From contig NC_079239.1 of the NCBI RefSeq assembly GCF_027921745.1, forward strand, positions 89,501-153,500: a DNA stretch of 64,000 bases. The letters are read 5' to 3'. Positions within the stretch are counted from its first letter, which is position 1, and the number at the start of each line of letters is the position of its first letter. A program made the translations under genes and the position numbers. The notes below the pieces were generated by a model that was not told where the DNA came from, did no database searches, and saw nothing but the letters and a program-made list of their open reading frames with translations. Positions 21,919-32,492 of this stretch are shown here, in pieces. The DNA comes from Schizosaccharomyces osmophilus (taxonomy: Eukaryota > Ascomycota > Schizosaccharomycetes > Schizosaccharomycetales > Schizosaccharomycetaceae).

Positions 21919-23412
21919 TCAGCATGAGTATCTGTGTCTCAAATCTTGTTTATCCGTGACATCATCATAAATATTATACTCAGGTAAATCTTCTTGCTTT
22001 TCAAATTCATCTCTTTTTTTATTTTCTCGCAAAACCTTCCATCTGTAATAACCCATCAGGATTTCCAGTAAACCCCACGAGGCTAAGTTAACACCCAAAC
22101 CAGCATGAAACTTGGGGTCCTTAGAAAAGTTCCACCACTGAGGATAAATAACGGCAGCAAGACAGTAGCCGACAAAAAAGAGGTTATTAGCAATAGATTT
22201 TTTCGTGTGGCCTCTAATGTTTGATGCATTCAAACTTAATAAAATTGACATAGAACATGTAATTACAGATCCAAGCCAAGAAGCCACTATAATGCCCCAA
22301 CCTGCATTGTTCGGTAAGCCTAATAGCAGAGCGTTGCCGACAATAGGAACGATAACTAGAAGCTGAACAATAACTGTACGATAGTTGGGGAAAATCATCA
22401 CTAACAAGACACCGATCCAAACAAAAGCTAGTTGAACGGCGCCGGAAGGAGATCCGTATTCCATGTTTTGAAACTTGTCGTATCCAAAATCACTGAGAAT
22501 TAAAGACTGAAAAACAGTAGTTCCAGAGGTGACACAAACTAAAAAACCAAATGCCAAGGAACACCAAGTGAGCCAGTCAAATTTGAGGCATTCATACATT
22601 TGTTCCTTACTAAATATAGATCCTCCGAACCTATCACTCTCAGCATATATTCTGTAAAGAGCAATTTTTCTCTCTCTTTCAGAAAGAAACCATGCTTTTT
22701 CTGGAGTAAATGGAATTGCAATTACAAACAAAGTTCCTATAAAAGTAGAAATAACACCGCAAATAATAAACATGATTTTCCAATCTGCTAAAGAAGATTG
22801 ATTCGTTATTCCAACACCATACATAAAGAATGACCCAAAGATTTGTGCCAGAGAGTTCATACTTAACCAAGCGGCCATCCGGTAAGGATGTTCCTTTTTT
22901 CTATACCATGACTGAGTGACTAGCAATGTGCACGGTTGGCAAGCAGCTTCAGTCGCTCCTAAAAGACATCTAACAGCAACAAACTGAGCGTAATTTTGGG
23001 TGGCACCAAGGCAAGTACAGCATATACCCCATGCAACTACTGAAACACCAATCAACAAAGTACGATTCACCATTGTCATAAAATAAATGAAAATAAAAGT
23101 TGTAAAAAGTTGGCATAAATAAAAACCAGTACTGCACCATGAATACTGATTTCCAGTCATTTGCAAATCTGTCTTCAAGCCGAATACGGAAGTATAGGTA
23201 ATGGATTGCTTGTCAAGATATTGTGCAAAGAAAATCAAGCATAACGAAGGAAGAATAAGCAAATCTATTTTTCTAACAAGCTTGTGTTCTTCTTCTTTTG
23301 TATACACCAGTTCATCAAACTGTTGAATTTCTCCAAACTCAACATCGTGATCGACCTTTTCGTTTTCCAATCGAAATTTACTGATGGAGCCTTTTGAACC
23401 CTCAGAGGTCAT
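21919..23412 (-). CDS. MFS transporter, Dal5/allantoate-type anion:cation symporter
   Basis: 497 residues with about 12 hydrophobic segments and cytoplasmic acidic tails. The N-terminal LVRKIDLLILPSLCLIFFAQYLDK and the later RCLLGATEAACQP are typical of the Dal5/Tna1 family of plasma-membrane organic-anion permeases (allantoate, nicotinate, vitamins). The mid loop has FTPEKAWFLSERERKI. The substrate cannot be read from the sequence. It is divergent from an amidohydrolase 0.84 kb away, suggesting a joint uptake-and-hydrolysis function. Confidence 0.9.
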   Translation of the reverse strand: MTSEGSKGSISKFRLENEKVDHDVEFGEIQQFDELVYTKEEEHKLVRKIDLLILPSLCLIFFAQYLDKQSITYTSVFGLKTDLQMTGNQYSWCSTGFYLCQLFTTFIFIYFMTMVNRTLLIGVSVVAWGICCTCLGATQNYAQFVAVRCLLGATEAACQPCTLLVTQSWYRKKEHPYRMAAWLSMNSLAQIFGSFFMYGVGITNQSSLADWKIMFIICGVISTFIGTLFVIAIPFTPEKAWFLSERERKIALYRIYAESDRFGGSIFSKEQMYECLKFDWLTWCSLAFGFLVCVTSGTTVFQSLILSDFGYDKFQNMEYGSPSGAVQLAFVWIGVLLVMIFPNYRTVIVQLLVIVPIVGNALLLGLPNNAGWGIIVASWLGSVITCSMSILLSLNASNIRGHTKKSIANNLFFVGYCLAAVIYPQWWNFSKDPKFHAGLGVNLASWGLLEILMGYYRWKVLRENKKRDEFEKQEDLPEYNIYDDVTDKQDLRHRYSC

Positions 23413-24254
23413 TTTTTAAATTCGTTTCAAGTTGTGGTTAGAGAATAGATACACAGTGCTATTCTATACTACCAACTAACTTGATTTATATGTATACCGC
23501 TATTTGGTTTTTGGGCTATCTATATACATACGTATTACTTGGAGCAAGCAACATAAATTGAGCTAAAACTTCTACTAAACGCTGTGTCCTTTGCTTTCAA
23601 GATAAGACTTTCTTTTCTCTCCTTCTGATATGTATGGTATCTAGCCAGCTAGACGCTGAAAGGGTTGGGTTGTCCTGTAGGATAATACCTTATTTTGAAA
23701 CCTGTATATTAACTTTCCTATCCAATTCCAAAGATGGCACGCATTGAATATAATTATTTTCAGCTTGTTCCGTTTGAATTATGCAAAAGAATTTACATTA
23801 AGCTTCGCTAACCTGAAAATAACCCAAAGAACCATTTATGGCTGTTCAGATTAGCCGCTAGAGTAGGTTTACGAAAGCGGTGGAGCTGAAGTGTATGCGA
23901 CTTTTGCAGATTGATCGCCGGCTATCAACTTGTACATTTCTACATCACATGAAATCACTTCCTTCCTAGATTTACTAATGTCGCTATTTTCAAGCATTGG
24001 AGTAACATCGATAAATTGAATTCTAGTTCGTCACCTAGTTGAAACAAGACAGGCAATTGACAATGCAGTTTATGATTAACAAAGAACAAGATACTTGTTC
24101 ATCTATCATGTATGTAGATTGCATAGAAAGTTGTGAGTGATAAAAGGGACATGCATTGCAACTTGATTTCTACCGTCAGTCTATGAGTCATTTAGATAAC
24201 ATTTTAGGACTCTTGAATAGATAACATCTATTTGATTCTTGTGGTATATAAGAA
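23413..24254. promoter_or_regulatory. shared upstream region of transporter and amidohydrolase
   Basis: Divergent 0.84-kb region. TATATAA at 24245-24251 lies only 4 bases before the first ATG of the amidohydrolase frame. A TATA-like stretch for the transporter lies near 23490. No ORF or RNA gene is seen. Confidence 0.5.
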
Positions 24255-25655
24255 ATGAACAGTAGTACATCAAGCCGCCTGTCTAAAAGCAAAAAAATGT
24301 CAGAAAATAAGAGTTTAGAGCAATTCATAAAACCTTGGTCACTGCCACCAAAGAAGAATTTCGCCTTTAAAAATGCCAACTTAGTCGACGTCGCAGAAAA
24401 AAAAATCATCGAAAATACAAGCATTTATGTAAGCAATGGAATTATTCGTCAAGTCAATTCCCTTAAAGCTTTAGATTCAGATCCAGTATTAGAAGGGTAT
24501 GAAGTCGTAGACCTTGAGGGAAAATTCGTTTGTCCTGGATTAATTGATGCTCACATCCACATTGTTGCTGTTCCCGGAGAAGCCAGCTTAAAATCTGGAT
24601 TGAATGTTCCGTTTCCTCATGCTGTTTTGCGTTATCACAAACTTTGTAACCAAATCCTAGAAAGAGGCTTCACTACTGTCAGGGACTGCGGTGGAGTTGC
24701 GGCGTTTGTTCGCAATGCTATAGAGGACGATATTATTTATGGGCCTCGGCTATTTTTCGCAGGCAATGCTCTTTCGCAAACTGGTGGTCACGGTGATTTG
24801 CGTGATCCGGCGTCTAAAGGGCAGCATGTACAGGAGGATGCATGCGGATGTCAAAACAATGCTCTTGCAAGAATATGCGATGGTGCAGACGAATGTTTAA
24901 GGGCGGCACGAGATGAACTAAGAAAAGGTGCTGATTTCATAAAAATCATGGCTGGAGGTGGAGTTATTTCTCCAACGGACAAATTGTCTTCCCTTCAGTT
25001 TAGCCCACAAGAGGTCCGGGCAGCTGTGCTTGCTGCAAGCAATAATGGCACTTATGTTACTGCACATGCATATACACCTCAAGCTGTACGTCAATGTATA
25101 GAAAATGGCGTACGGGGAATCGAACATGGTAACTTGATTGATGAATCAACAGCAAAATACATGGCTAGTTGCGATACCTATCTCACACCTACTCTCGTCA
25201 CCTACAAAGCAATGGCAAGTGATCGATTTTCTAATTTTCTTCCCGAGGACGCAAGGAAAAAAAATGAAAAAATATTAGCCGCTGGATTGAAGTCTCTGGA
25301 AATTGCTAAGAATGCTGGCGTTAACATCTGTTATGGATCGGATTTACTTGGACCTCTTTTTGCTGTACAGACTGAGGAGTTTGTTTTACGTTCGTCTGTA
25401 TGTACACCTGGGGAAATTCTACAACAAGCTACAATAAACCCAGCTAAACTTTTTGGTATGGAAAATAAGCTTGGGCAAATTAAGCCGGATTTTTACGCAG
25501 ATCTTTTAATTTTAAATGATAATCCTTTAGAGGATATTTCTGTATTAGACAGTCCTTATCGTCATCTACTGGCTGTCATGAAGGGAGGTAGAATATACAA
25601 GAGTAGGTGGACAAAGTTGCAAGACGATATAACAATCAATGATACTATTATCTAA
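24255..25655 (+). CDS. metal-dependent amidohydrolase (imidazolonepropionase-like / peptidase-amidase type)
   Basis: 466 residues of the amidohydrolase superfamily. The metal-binding HxH is H100/H102 in CPGLIDAHIHIVA. A lysine in DFIKIMAGGGV is the likely carboxylated bridging residue. Further ligands are His in VTAHAYTP, His in RGIEHGNLID and Asp in CYGSDLLG. The C-terminal part returns to the small beta domain (ADLLILNDNPLEDI). Close relatives hydrolyse cyclic amides or N-acyl/dipeptide bonds; the true substrate is unknown. Because the TATA box is only 4 bases before ATG 24255, the second in-frame ATG at 24297 (MSENKSLEQF, giving 452 residues) is the more likely start. The neighbouring divergent permease may import its substrate. 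Confidence 0.9.
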   Translation: MNSSTSSRLSKSKKMSENKSLEQFIKPWSLPPKKNFAFKNANLVDVAEKKIIENTSIYVSNGIIRQVNSLKALDSDPVLEGYEVVDLEGKFVCPGLIDAHIHIVAVPGEASLKSGLNVPFPHAVLRYHKLCNQILERGFTTVRDCGGVAAFVRNAIEDDIIYGPRLFFAGNALSQTGGHGDLRDPASKGQHVQEDACGCQNNALARICDGADECLRAARDELRKGADFIKIMAGGGVISPTDKLSSLQFSPQEVRAAVLAASNNGTYVTAHAYTPQAVRQCIENGVRGIEHGNLIDESTAKYMASCDTYLTPTLVTYKAMASDRFSNFLPEDARKKNEKILAAGLKSLEIAKNAGVNICYGSDLLGPLFAVQTEEFVLRSSVCTPGEILQQATINPAKLFGMENKLGQIKPDFYADLLILNDNPLEDISVLDSPYRHLLAVMKGGRIYKSRWTKLQDDITINDTII

Positions 25656-25949
25656 CTTTTGCAATGAATGATTTATTATACTGTCAGAGGAACCTTTAAT
25701 AATACACATAGTAAACAAAGCAATTTAACCCTAAGTTTTTGAAACGTCAGCAAGAAACAATTGTAACCCACAAAAAATTACGCTACAAGAAAAACATTTC
25801 ACGAAAATTATATAGTAAGTTTAAATTTTGCATCGGCTCAATCCTTGAGAATGACCTAGTTTTTTAATAAGATTAGCTTGCACGATTAATATTCATGTTC
25901 TGAATGAATTGACAACATGTGCAAATCGAGATCCACAAAATAAACGAGA

Positions 25950-26069
25950 AAGCATACATCACCACAGATGCCCATGTTATCTCCAATCATAGTACTAAAG
26001 AGACCCTCAGACGCTTAACTGCAGTGATTTGATGGGAACTGGTGTTTTCGCCTAGGTGTGGCCGTAGAC
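25950..26069 (-). pseudogene. 5S rRNA copy 3 (5' half intact, 3' half changed)
   Basis: A 120-base match to the intact copies. The part encoding roughly the first 50 nt of the RNA is identical to copy 1, but the remainder carries about a dozen substitutions, several in the 3' strand of helix I and the adjacent stem. Part of the internal control region also changes. A T-rich terminator is weak. It is probably a pseudogene, though transcription is not excluded. Confidence 0.75.
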
Positions 26070-26733
26070 AATGATTTACTTTGTAAAAGCAATAAGAGCA
26101 TTTCGTCTTGTAGTAGTTGATGTTCTTTAGCGTTGTGTCAACTTGATGTCCTTTAAGATCCAATTCAACTCAGCTCTATTTTTGGTTTTTACAGCTGAAT
26201 GGAAGCTGTTTTGTTGAATTAATAAATGACAAAAGGGCTAAAAACGAGCTTATTTCTCTTTTCTATTGATTCACATTGCGCGTAGACGACCAAGTAAAGG
26301 TAACGTCGCACAGAATAGAGTTGGAATATGCGAGAACGTTCGTTACTTTTCATCATACAAAAGAGGAAATAGATGATTTTTCTAGAGATATCGCGAATGA
26401 CGAGTGAAGCTGTAGTAAACAAAAGGATTCAAGGAAAAAGAAAAGAAAAGAAAAGCAAACAAAATTCCTTTTTCTTATTCAGATTGGAAAGAAAGAACTA
26501 AAAAATGACATGAGAGATAAATGAAATACACGGAAATTCGTGGAATCCCGGTGGTGGCCAAGTGGCCGCATCTAGAAAGTACTAGGGCTCTAAAGAAATG
26601 ATCGAACCATCCTTGTGTTCACTTATAAATAGGAGTGAAGTAGGGTTGATTTGACAACATTGACAAAAAAAGAACAAGAGTTAATTTTTTTAGTTTATTT
26701 TCAAGTGTAGTGTGAAAACAAGCGCTATTTACA
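26070..26733 (+). promoter_or_regulatory. hsp16: 5S flank duplicate and hsp16 promoter
   Basis: Bases about 26150-26285 resemble the flank of 5S copy 5 (see the repeat entries). An exact heat-shock element core GAACGTTC (GAAnnTTC) is at 26334-26341. Further partial elements are a TTCTAGAG near 26380 and CTAGAAAG near 26574. An AAAAG repeat lies at 26430-26457. TATAAAT at 26624-26630 is about 105 bases before the ATG. Together these fit heat-shock-factor control. Confidence 0.65.
26150..26285. repeat. flank repeat shared with 5S copy 5
   Basis: Counterpart of the 36733-36862 block. It shows that 5S copies 3 and 5 were duplicated with at least 200 bases of upstream flank, not as bare RNA genes. 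Confidence 0.75.
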
Positions 26734-27165
26734 ATGTCTCTTCAACCTTTCTTCGAGTTGCACCCTTTCCAAGACGTCTTTTCTGACTTTCTGAGTTATT
26801 CTCCTCGTGTCCAACGCCAAAATTGTGTTGGCGATTTGTCACCTGCTATCGATGTTCACGAAGGCAAAGATACCGTCGAAGTGGATGTAGAACTTCCTGG
26901 TGTCAAAAAGCAAGACGTTCAAGTTCATTACGACGAAGGAAAGCTTACCATTTCTGGTGAATCTGTGAATGAGCGCAAGAGCGAAGGCGACAAGGGAAAC
27001 CAAAGATGGTCGGAACGTCGCTTTGGTTCCTTTTCCCGAACAATCACCATTCCAAACAAGGTAGATGCCGATCGTATTGAAGCTCAGTTCAACCACGGTA
27101 TTCTAAGCGTTGTCTTGCCCAAGATTGAGGAATCCCGTTCCAAGAAGCAAATCGCCATTAACTAA
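26734..27165 (+). CDS. hsp16: small heat-shock protein Hsp16
   Basis: 143 residues, the same as S. pombe Hsp16 from memory. The alpha-crystallin domain starts at about residue 33 (SPAIDVHEGKDTVEVDVELP) and contains the usual ELPGV, DEGKLTISGE and FNHGILSVVLPK elements; the last is the family's GxLxVxxPK-type motif. The C-terminal IAIN supplies the IxI-like oligomerisation motif. It is an ATP-independent holdase in cytoplasm and nucleus. The upstream heat-shock element and TATA box support stress induction. Confidence 0.95.
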   Translation: MSLQPFFELHPFQDVFSDFLSYSPRVQRQNCVGDLSPAIDVHEGKDTVEVDVELPGVKKQDVQVHYDEGKLTISGESVNERKSEGDKGNQRWSERRFGSFSRTITIPNKVDADRIEAQFNHGILSVVLPKIEESRSKKQIAIN

Positions 27166-28083
27166 ATCTGAGACCGAATTGGATAAACTATGATGGAGCA
27201 AAACCGATTGACGAGTTTACGACCATTATGTTTTTTATGATAATTTAGCATTGACGATTTGACGACAAAAACTGCATGAATGAATGAAATTAGATATTTA
27301 ATATTTTCTATAATTGAAACTACTCTTTTTAATGCAACCATATAAGTGGAATTCGACTGTATTTGATTGAAACGTTAGAGGAAGTAGATTTTACCTATCT
27401 GTGGATATGTGCAAAACGACTTTGCTGATGTAAATTGAGATGCATTGAAACAATTAAATTAGTACTATAATAGTAGAGGATTCTCTGACACAAACCAATG
27501 TCGAAAGCTTTATTGTGTAATAATATAATTGGAGAAATAAAAGACTTTTTCTACTTTCAACTTGTATTATCCTTAAACAAGTTGTTATTTAATCAGGCGA
27601 AACCACTAAATGATAGACACAAATAATCAGACTTGAACGAATGGTCATATAACGCGGAAAAAACAAACAATTTTGAACACGTCGACCAGAGAATAATATA
27701 GTCCTGCTATAGACTCTTTTGGTGAAGTAGAGTGTTTCTTTGGAAGCAATGTCATGTTTATCCCTGCTTTATTTGTTGTTTTTTGTGTTCATGTAAATAA
27801 ACATACTCTGATATTGATCACGCAATTGTTTTAACTTCTACTTGCTTCTTTGTTTGTTTACAAGCTGGCGGTCCAATTTTGTTTATAAATAGATCAACCA
27901 CGAACACAATCCCAATAAAAAAACCATTTCATTTATTTTAAGAGTATTTGCGTCGTCTATCTTATTCATTCCCTCTTTATACTCCATTGATCAAGGGCAA
28001 TTCAACCAATCCCCAGTAAACAAATATTTACTGTCGACCCTTCTCGTCTGGCTCAATTTTATCCATCTTCTTTTTCTCTCAAG
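27166..28083. other. hsp16 3' region and upstream region of Kre9-domain gene
   Basis: AT-rich. TGTTTGTTTAC at 27851-27861 is a perfect reverse match to the Mei4-binding FLEX element GTAAACAAACA, 223 bases before the next ATG. No ORF is convincing. Confidence 0.5.
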
Positions 28084-28431
28084 ATGATGTTATCCAAGCT
28101 TGCATTTTTTGCTTCCGTCGCCTACTCGATGGCTATTCAAGTTACCAGTCCCTCGAAAAATGATGTATGGGAAACTTTCCAGAATCACACGGTTAGCTGG
28201 AATTTTGTCGACACAGATCCAAAAGTTGCTGGAATATATTTGGCCAATTATGTCAGTGTCAATCAAAATCGGTTCGTTGCAAAGGTTTCTGTATCAGACG
28301 GCAGCTATACTGATGGTACAAACACTTGGCCTACTGGTGAAGGTTATTTCTTCAAATTCACTAATCCTGACAATGTTGAAGAAATATATGCTTTATCAGA
28401 GGGATTCACTCTTACACACCCAAGCACTTAG
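28084..28431 (+). CDS. small secreted Kre9/Knh1 N-terminal-domain protein
   Basis: 115 residues. A signal peptide (MMLSKLAFFASVAYSMA) precedes a single domain beginning IQVTSPSKNDVWETFQNHTVSW and continuing with TDPKVAGIYLANYV, SDGSYT and TGEGYFFKF. This pattern is the N-terminal domain of Kre9/Knh1 and of Ser/Thr-rich GPI proteins (Pfam Kre9_KNH). There is no Ser/Thr-rich stalk and no GPI tail, so it is likely secreted or loosely wall-bound. The role is unknown; relatives affect cell-wall glucan. It has one or two N-glycosylation sequons. The FLEX-like site upstream hints at meiotic expression. Confidence 0.78.
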   Translation: MMLSKLAFFASVAYSMAIQVTSPSKNDVWETFQNHTVSWNFVDTDPKVAGIYLANYVSVNQNRFVAKVSVSDGSYTDGTNTWPTGEGYFFKFTNPDNVEEIYALSEGFTLTHPST

Positions 28432-29478
28432 AGCAATGATTCTTTTCCGCGCTTGTGTCTTTTCCAATCGCATATATATGTCGAATCATATATAGGGTTA
28501 GCACTCTCTGTTGTAAGGTATTACTTTCGACAATGAAAGATTGCTTTTATTAAATAAATGAAATTTTCAAAAATAAAATAGAGTCACAAATAATACAGCA
28601 ACTGTTAATGAGAACCATAAATAATCTACTTAAAAGAGATCATTTTTAGCCGATTGACTAACTTCAATTCCCTTTATCCATGCTCGTGGTCATCGAAGAA
28701 AGATCTGTTTTAATTTGATAAAGTAAAAAGTTTAGACATATATTGGGAATAAACCATCAATTATGTGTGACAAGTCTATTGCTTGCTTACATTCTGAAAG
28801 GCCCTTTATTTGCAACTTTTTGTGTAAGGAAGGAAAAGATGGAAGTCGTAGATATATATGGATTGATATTTACTTGATCTTAATTAAAAGTAATGAACCA
28901 CCTATTCTATGAGTGTAGTACTATGAGATAAAATGTTATTGAGCTAACAGTAAGAGTATCAATTAAAGTAATATGTTTTTTTATAGTCAAATCAAGGCTT
29001 TGGAATGATTTATTATGAAAACTCTACAACTAATCCCAAAGGCACGCAAGTATAAATATATTGTGAAAACGCTCAATACCCGTACCTAAAGATAAAAACA
29101 AAAAAGGTTATATATATATATATATATATATTGCTTTACAGCTTGTATTAATTTTGTATAATGAATAAAGGAAAAAGCTAAAGAAAACAAAAGCAGGATT
29201 TCAAAGCTTTAGAACAGAAAAAAAAAAAAACACTCGTGGATCAGTAGTCAAAGCACCGACTATGGATCGAAAAGTTTCAAGTTTAACTACTAGCAAGACC
29301 GATATGATATTTTAACCTACTTCGTTTTGCCTCTCGGTGAGGTCGATAAATTAATTGTGACGACACTTCTGTTGTTATTTTTTTTGCTTTTTTTGGTACA
29401 ACAAATCAACCTGCTTCTAAATAATACATCGTTTTTACAATTTGACCGAATCCTGCGCTCGACAACCCAATTTGCACC
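28432..29478. other. 1-kb spacer
   Basis: No gene recognised. It contains an AT dinucleotide repeat at about 29108-29131 and an A12 tract near 29219-29230. Confidence 0.5.
29108..29131. repeat. (TA)n microsatellite, about 12 units
   Basis: Uninterrupted alternation of T and A. Likely length-variable between strains. Confidence 0.85.
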
Positions 29479-30411
29479 ATGAGAAAACTCCTGGTCGTCT
29501 TTGGTGCCACGGGAAATCAAGGCGGGTCTGTCATTGAAGAAGTCATCAACGACCCGTTCCTCGTGAATGAATACAAAATTCGGGCTGTTACTCGCGACAC
29601 ATCCAAGTCATCAGCGCAAGCTCTCCAGCAAACGGGCAAAGTGGAAGTCGTTCAGGGCGATGCAGATGATGTCTCGTCTTTGAAGCGAATCTTTGAAGGG
29701 GCTCACACGATCTTCTTTCTCACAACCACCGTCTACGATGAGTTTCTTGAGGAACGAGAACTTTCTCAAGGCAAGGGAATCGCTAATGCAGCTGTGGCTG
29801 CTGGAGCAAAATACCTCATATTCAGCACCCTCTTCCACATTACTCGAGTCTCCGGTGGTAAGTACTACAAGGGGCGCCATTTCGACTGCAAAGCGGAGGT
29901 AGAGGACTACATCAGAACATTGCCTATTAAAAGCGCATTCTTCGCTCCTGGTTGTTTCATGCAGAATTTCGACTGGAACATGAAGCCGCACCCTATTGGC
30001 GATGGCACCTACGCACTGCCCAATATTGTCGCTCCCTCTACAAAACTGCCGCTCATCAATATTGAGGAGACTGGCAAATTCGTTGCAGCCATACTCGCCA
30101 ACGCTAACGATTTTGAAGGCAAGATTCTTGCTGGTGCTACCCAGCTGTACACAATGGAAGAAATTGTCCGAATTATGAGTAAAAGCTCTGGGAAAACAGT
30201 AGTCTACAACCAGCTTCCAGAAAAAGTCTTCCGCAACTTTTTGCCATCATCAATGGCGGATTATTTGGTTGATATGCTACTGTACATTCAGGATTTTGGA
30301 TATTATGGTCCGAAAACAAAGGATTTGGTAGTATGGACAGCAGCCAATGCCCGCGGTAAGTTGACAAATTTGGAGGAGTATTTCACTGAGCATCCATTGA
30401 AGCTGGAATAA
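29479..30411 (+). CDS. NmrA-like NAD(P)-binding protein
   Basis: 310 residues of the atypical short-chain dehydrogenase/NmrA family. The Rossmann dinucleotide motif is VVFGATGNQGGSV (residues 6-18; GxxGxxG type), followed by RAVTRDTSKSSA and GDADDVSSL. SGGKYYKGRHFDCKAEVEDY and the later NIEETGKFVAAIL also fit HSCARG/NmrA-like proteins, which act as redox sensors or quinone-type reductases. The catalytic Tyr-Lys pair of classical dehydrogenases is not obvious. By my count 33 of the first 60 codons end in G or C, higher than in neighbouring genes I counted (25 for the amidohydrolase), with CTC, CGG, GCG and ACG used freely. This may reflect foreign origin. Confidence 0.88.
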   Translation: MRKLLVVFGATGNQGGSVIEEVINDPFLVNEYKIRAVTRDTSKSSAQALQQTGKVEVVQGDADDVSSLKRIFEGAHTIFFLTTTVYDEFLEERELSQGKGIANAAVAAGAKYLIFSTLFHITRVSGGKYYKGRHFDCKAEVEDYIRTLPIKSAFFAPGCFMQNFDWNMKPHPIGDGTYALPNIVAPSTKLPLINIEETGKFVAAILANANDFEGKILAGATQLYTMEEIVRIMSKSSGKTVVYNQLPEKVFRNFLPSSMADYLVDMLLYIQDFGYYGPKTKDLVVWTAANARGKLTNLEEYFTEHPLKLE

Positions 30412-31729
30412 ATCATAAAGATCAGATCATGAAAGAATAAATTGGTGGATTTTCGTCTGGAAAATGAGACTAGGTAGCGAGTACCACGTAAATTACGGCA
30501 ACTTCCTTTGAAGTAGAAATCACAGAAGAAAACCGAGATTGTTTACCAGGACCAATTGATTTACTAGTTCATTCTTGCTGCAAAGAAACAGAAATTTTAG
30601 GCTCCGTTTATATATAATTTAACTTCTGGAGAATTAGTTGCAAACTATTTTTGAACAAAGTGAAAATAAATGGAGCAAAAATTTGGCAAGTAATAATGTT
30701 GGGACCCTGTTATGTGGCCATTTGAATACAAAGAACTATACAACATATGTTAGTTTTTCTTTAAATGTCCTCATTAATTGACACCTATACAAGTCGTTCC
30801 TAATCATTCGCCTTGATACAAATTCTATTTTGACATACAAGAAGAAGCCGAGCCCAGATGGTTTTCTCCTGAAGAGGAGATTTGCTATATCATACCTGCA
30901 AGCATTTCACATCTAGGATACTCACGAAGTAATTGCGACGCTGCTTTTAAAGCAAGATTTATCTGTAATAGCAGGTAACATTGCTCATGGATCAAAGGAA
31001 TGAATTCTGAATTTTCATTGGCATTTACAGAAGGATACAAAACGTATTTTTATTCTATTCTTTACCAGGCATTGGGAAATACGACCATCAGGTTGAACGC
31101 CTGACCTGGCTGTGACGATTGTAATAAGCTACTCTTTACCCATAAGTTAGTAATCCTATCGATACATTATTAACGGGTTATTTCAATTATGGCAGGTTCC
31201 TCTTTTTCTTTGCGTACAAGGCTAACTAAATACGATATGAAAAGTTCATCGTCCAACATCTGTTGTAATTATACAGTGCAAAATTGACAAACAATTCAGT
31301 CACTTGACATACTATTTAAAGTGTAATTGAATCGAGTTCAAGCTGTGTTTAAAATGCTTTATGCTATTATTGTAGCAATAAAGCAAGTTCTTTCTATTGG
31401 TTTCTTCAGCTTTAGGAAGCAGCGATAAAATAAATGTCTTCGTATCTAAATAAAAGCACTTTCGACAGAAAGAAATTTAGGCAAAAGGGATGAAAATTTT
31501 TTATGAAATAATAAAAATTAAATCCGAACGAGGCGAATCCTCCTTTGCTAGTACTTTGACTTCAGCACATATCTATTTTAAATACTGATATGCTCAAGTT
31601 GACAAGCTCTCGGTTTGCTGATAGAACGGCATCCTTTTTGATTTTGTTCTGTATTTAGCTTTTGGATTTAAAAATCTCTACGATATCGGCAATCTTGAAC
31701 ATGCTAGCTTTTAATTCAAGCTTCATTGT
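30412..31729. other. 1.3-kb spacer
   Basis: AT-rich, no intact gene. A patch near 30840-31025 has a coding-like frame (ends IAGNIAHGSKE then stop) broken by an internal stop; not recognised. Confidence 0.4.
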
Positions 31730-32492
31730 AAGCAGTTGAATGCAGACGAGTGGCGCCCAAAATATAAATCTATTCGAAGCTTCCAAAGATTAGGTGGAGG
31801 ACTGCTGCTACTTACTTTCCAGTTGAAGGTTGGGGAATTAGCGCTTGGTAAAAATAGCCAAGTACTAGACCATATTTTTCTCAAGTTAATGAATAAGTTA
31901 ATGACGAGTGCGACGACACTTCTTTTTGCCTATATATTCAACCCGATGAAAATACTGGGACTGGCCCATTTCATTACAACGATAGTTCTGGTCGAAGCTT
32001 TAGCTACCCATTTAACTTTACTCAGTCAAGTTATTACATTGAATTTAAAGAAAAGAGACAAGGAACTTTTTGCTTTGCATCGAGATCGCTCACGAAATAC
32101 GGATCGCCTGCCGAAGCAGTTTTTCAGTTTGGTTTAATTTGGAGTTGGAGAGGTGAGCTAAATGGTTCAGCCTCAAAAGGTGCTCTTTAGTATAGCCTTT
32201 TAGTTTTGGGTTCCTACTGCTTGCGATTCACTGGATGTATACCATATATTCTCATCGATCGAAACTTCTCCCAGTACATTATGCATTTTTAGCTCTAATT
32301 GTGGACCCTCCTTTTCCTTTTGGTGGACAAAATCTTGTAATTTTAACTATTTAGGATTTTTCCTTCCTTGGCGTATTCAACCTATCAAAAAATGGCTTGA
32401 TAAGTTTCTTGGGTATTTGATTTTGTTTCTCGTAGCATCTGGTTTGGGGGTATGGCGACCGATCCATAGATACTCATTTTTGAAACGTGCCC

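Noticed and set aside
29233-29290. tRNA-like look of a short stretch after an A tract
   Set aside because: No cloverleaf, no A or B box.
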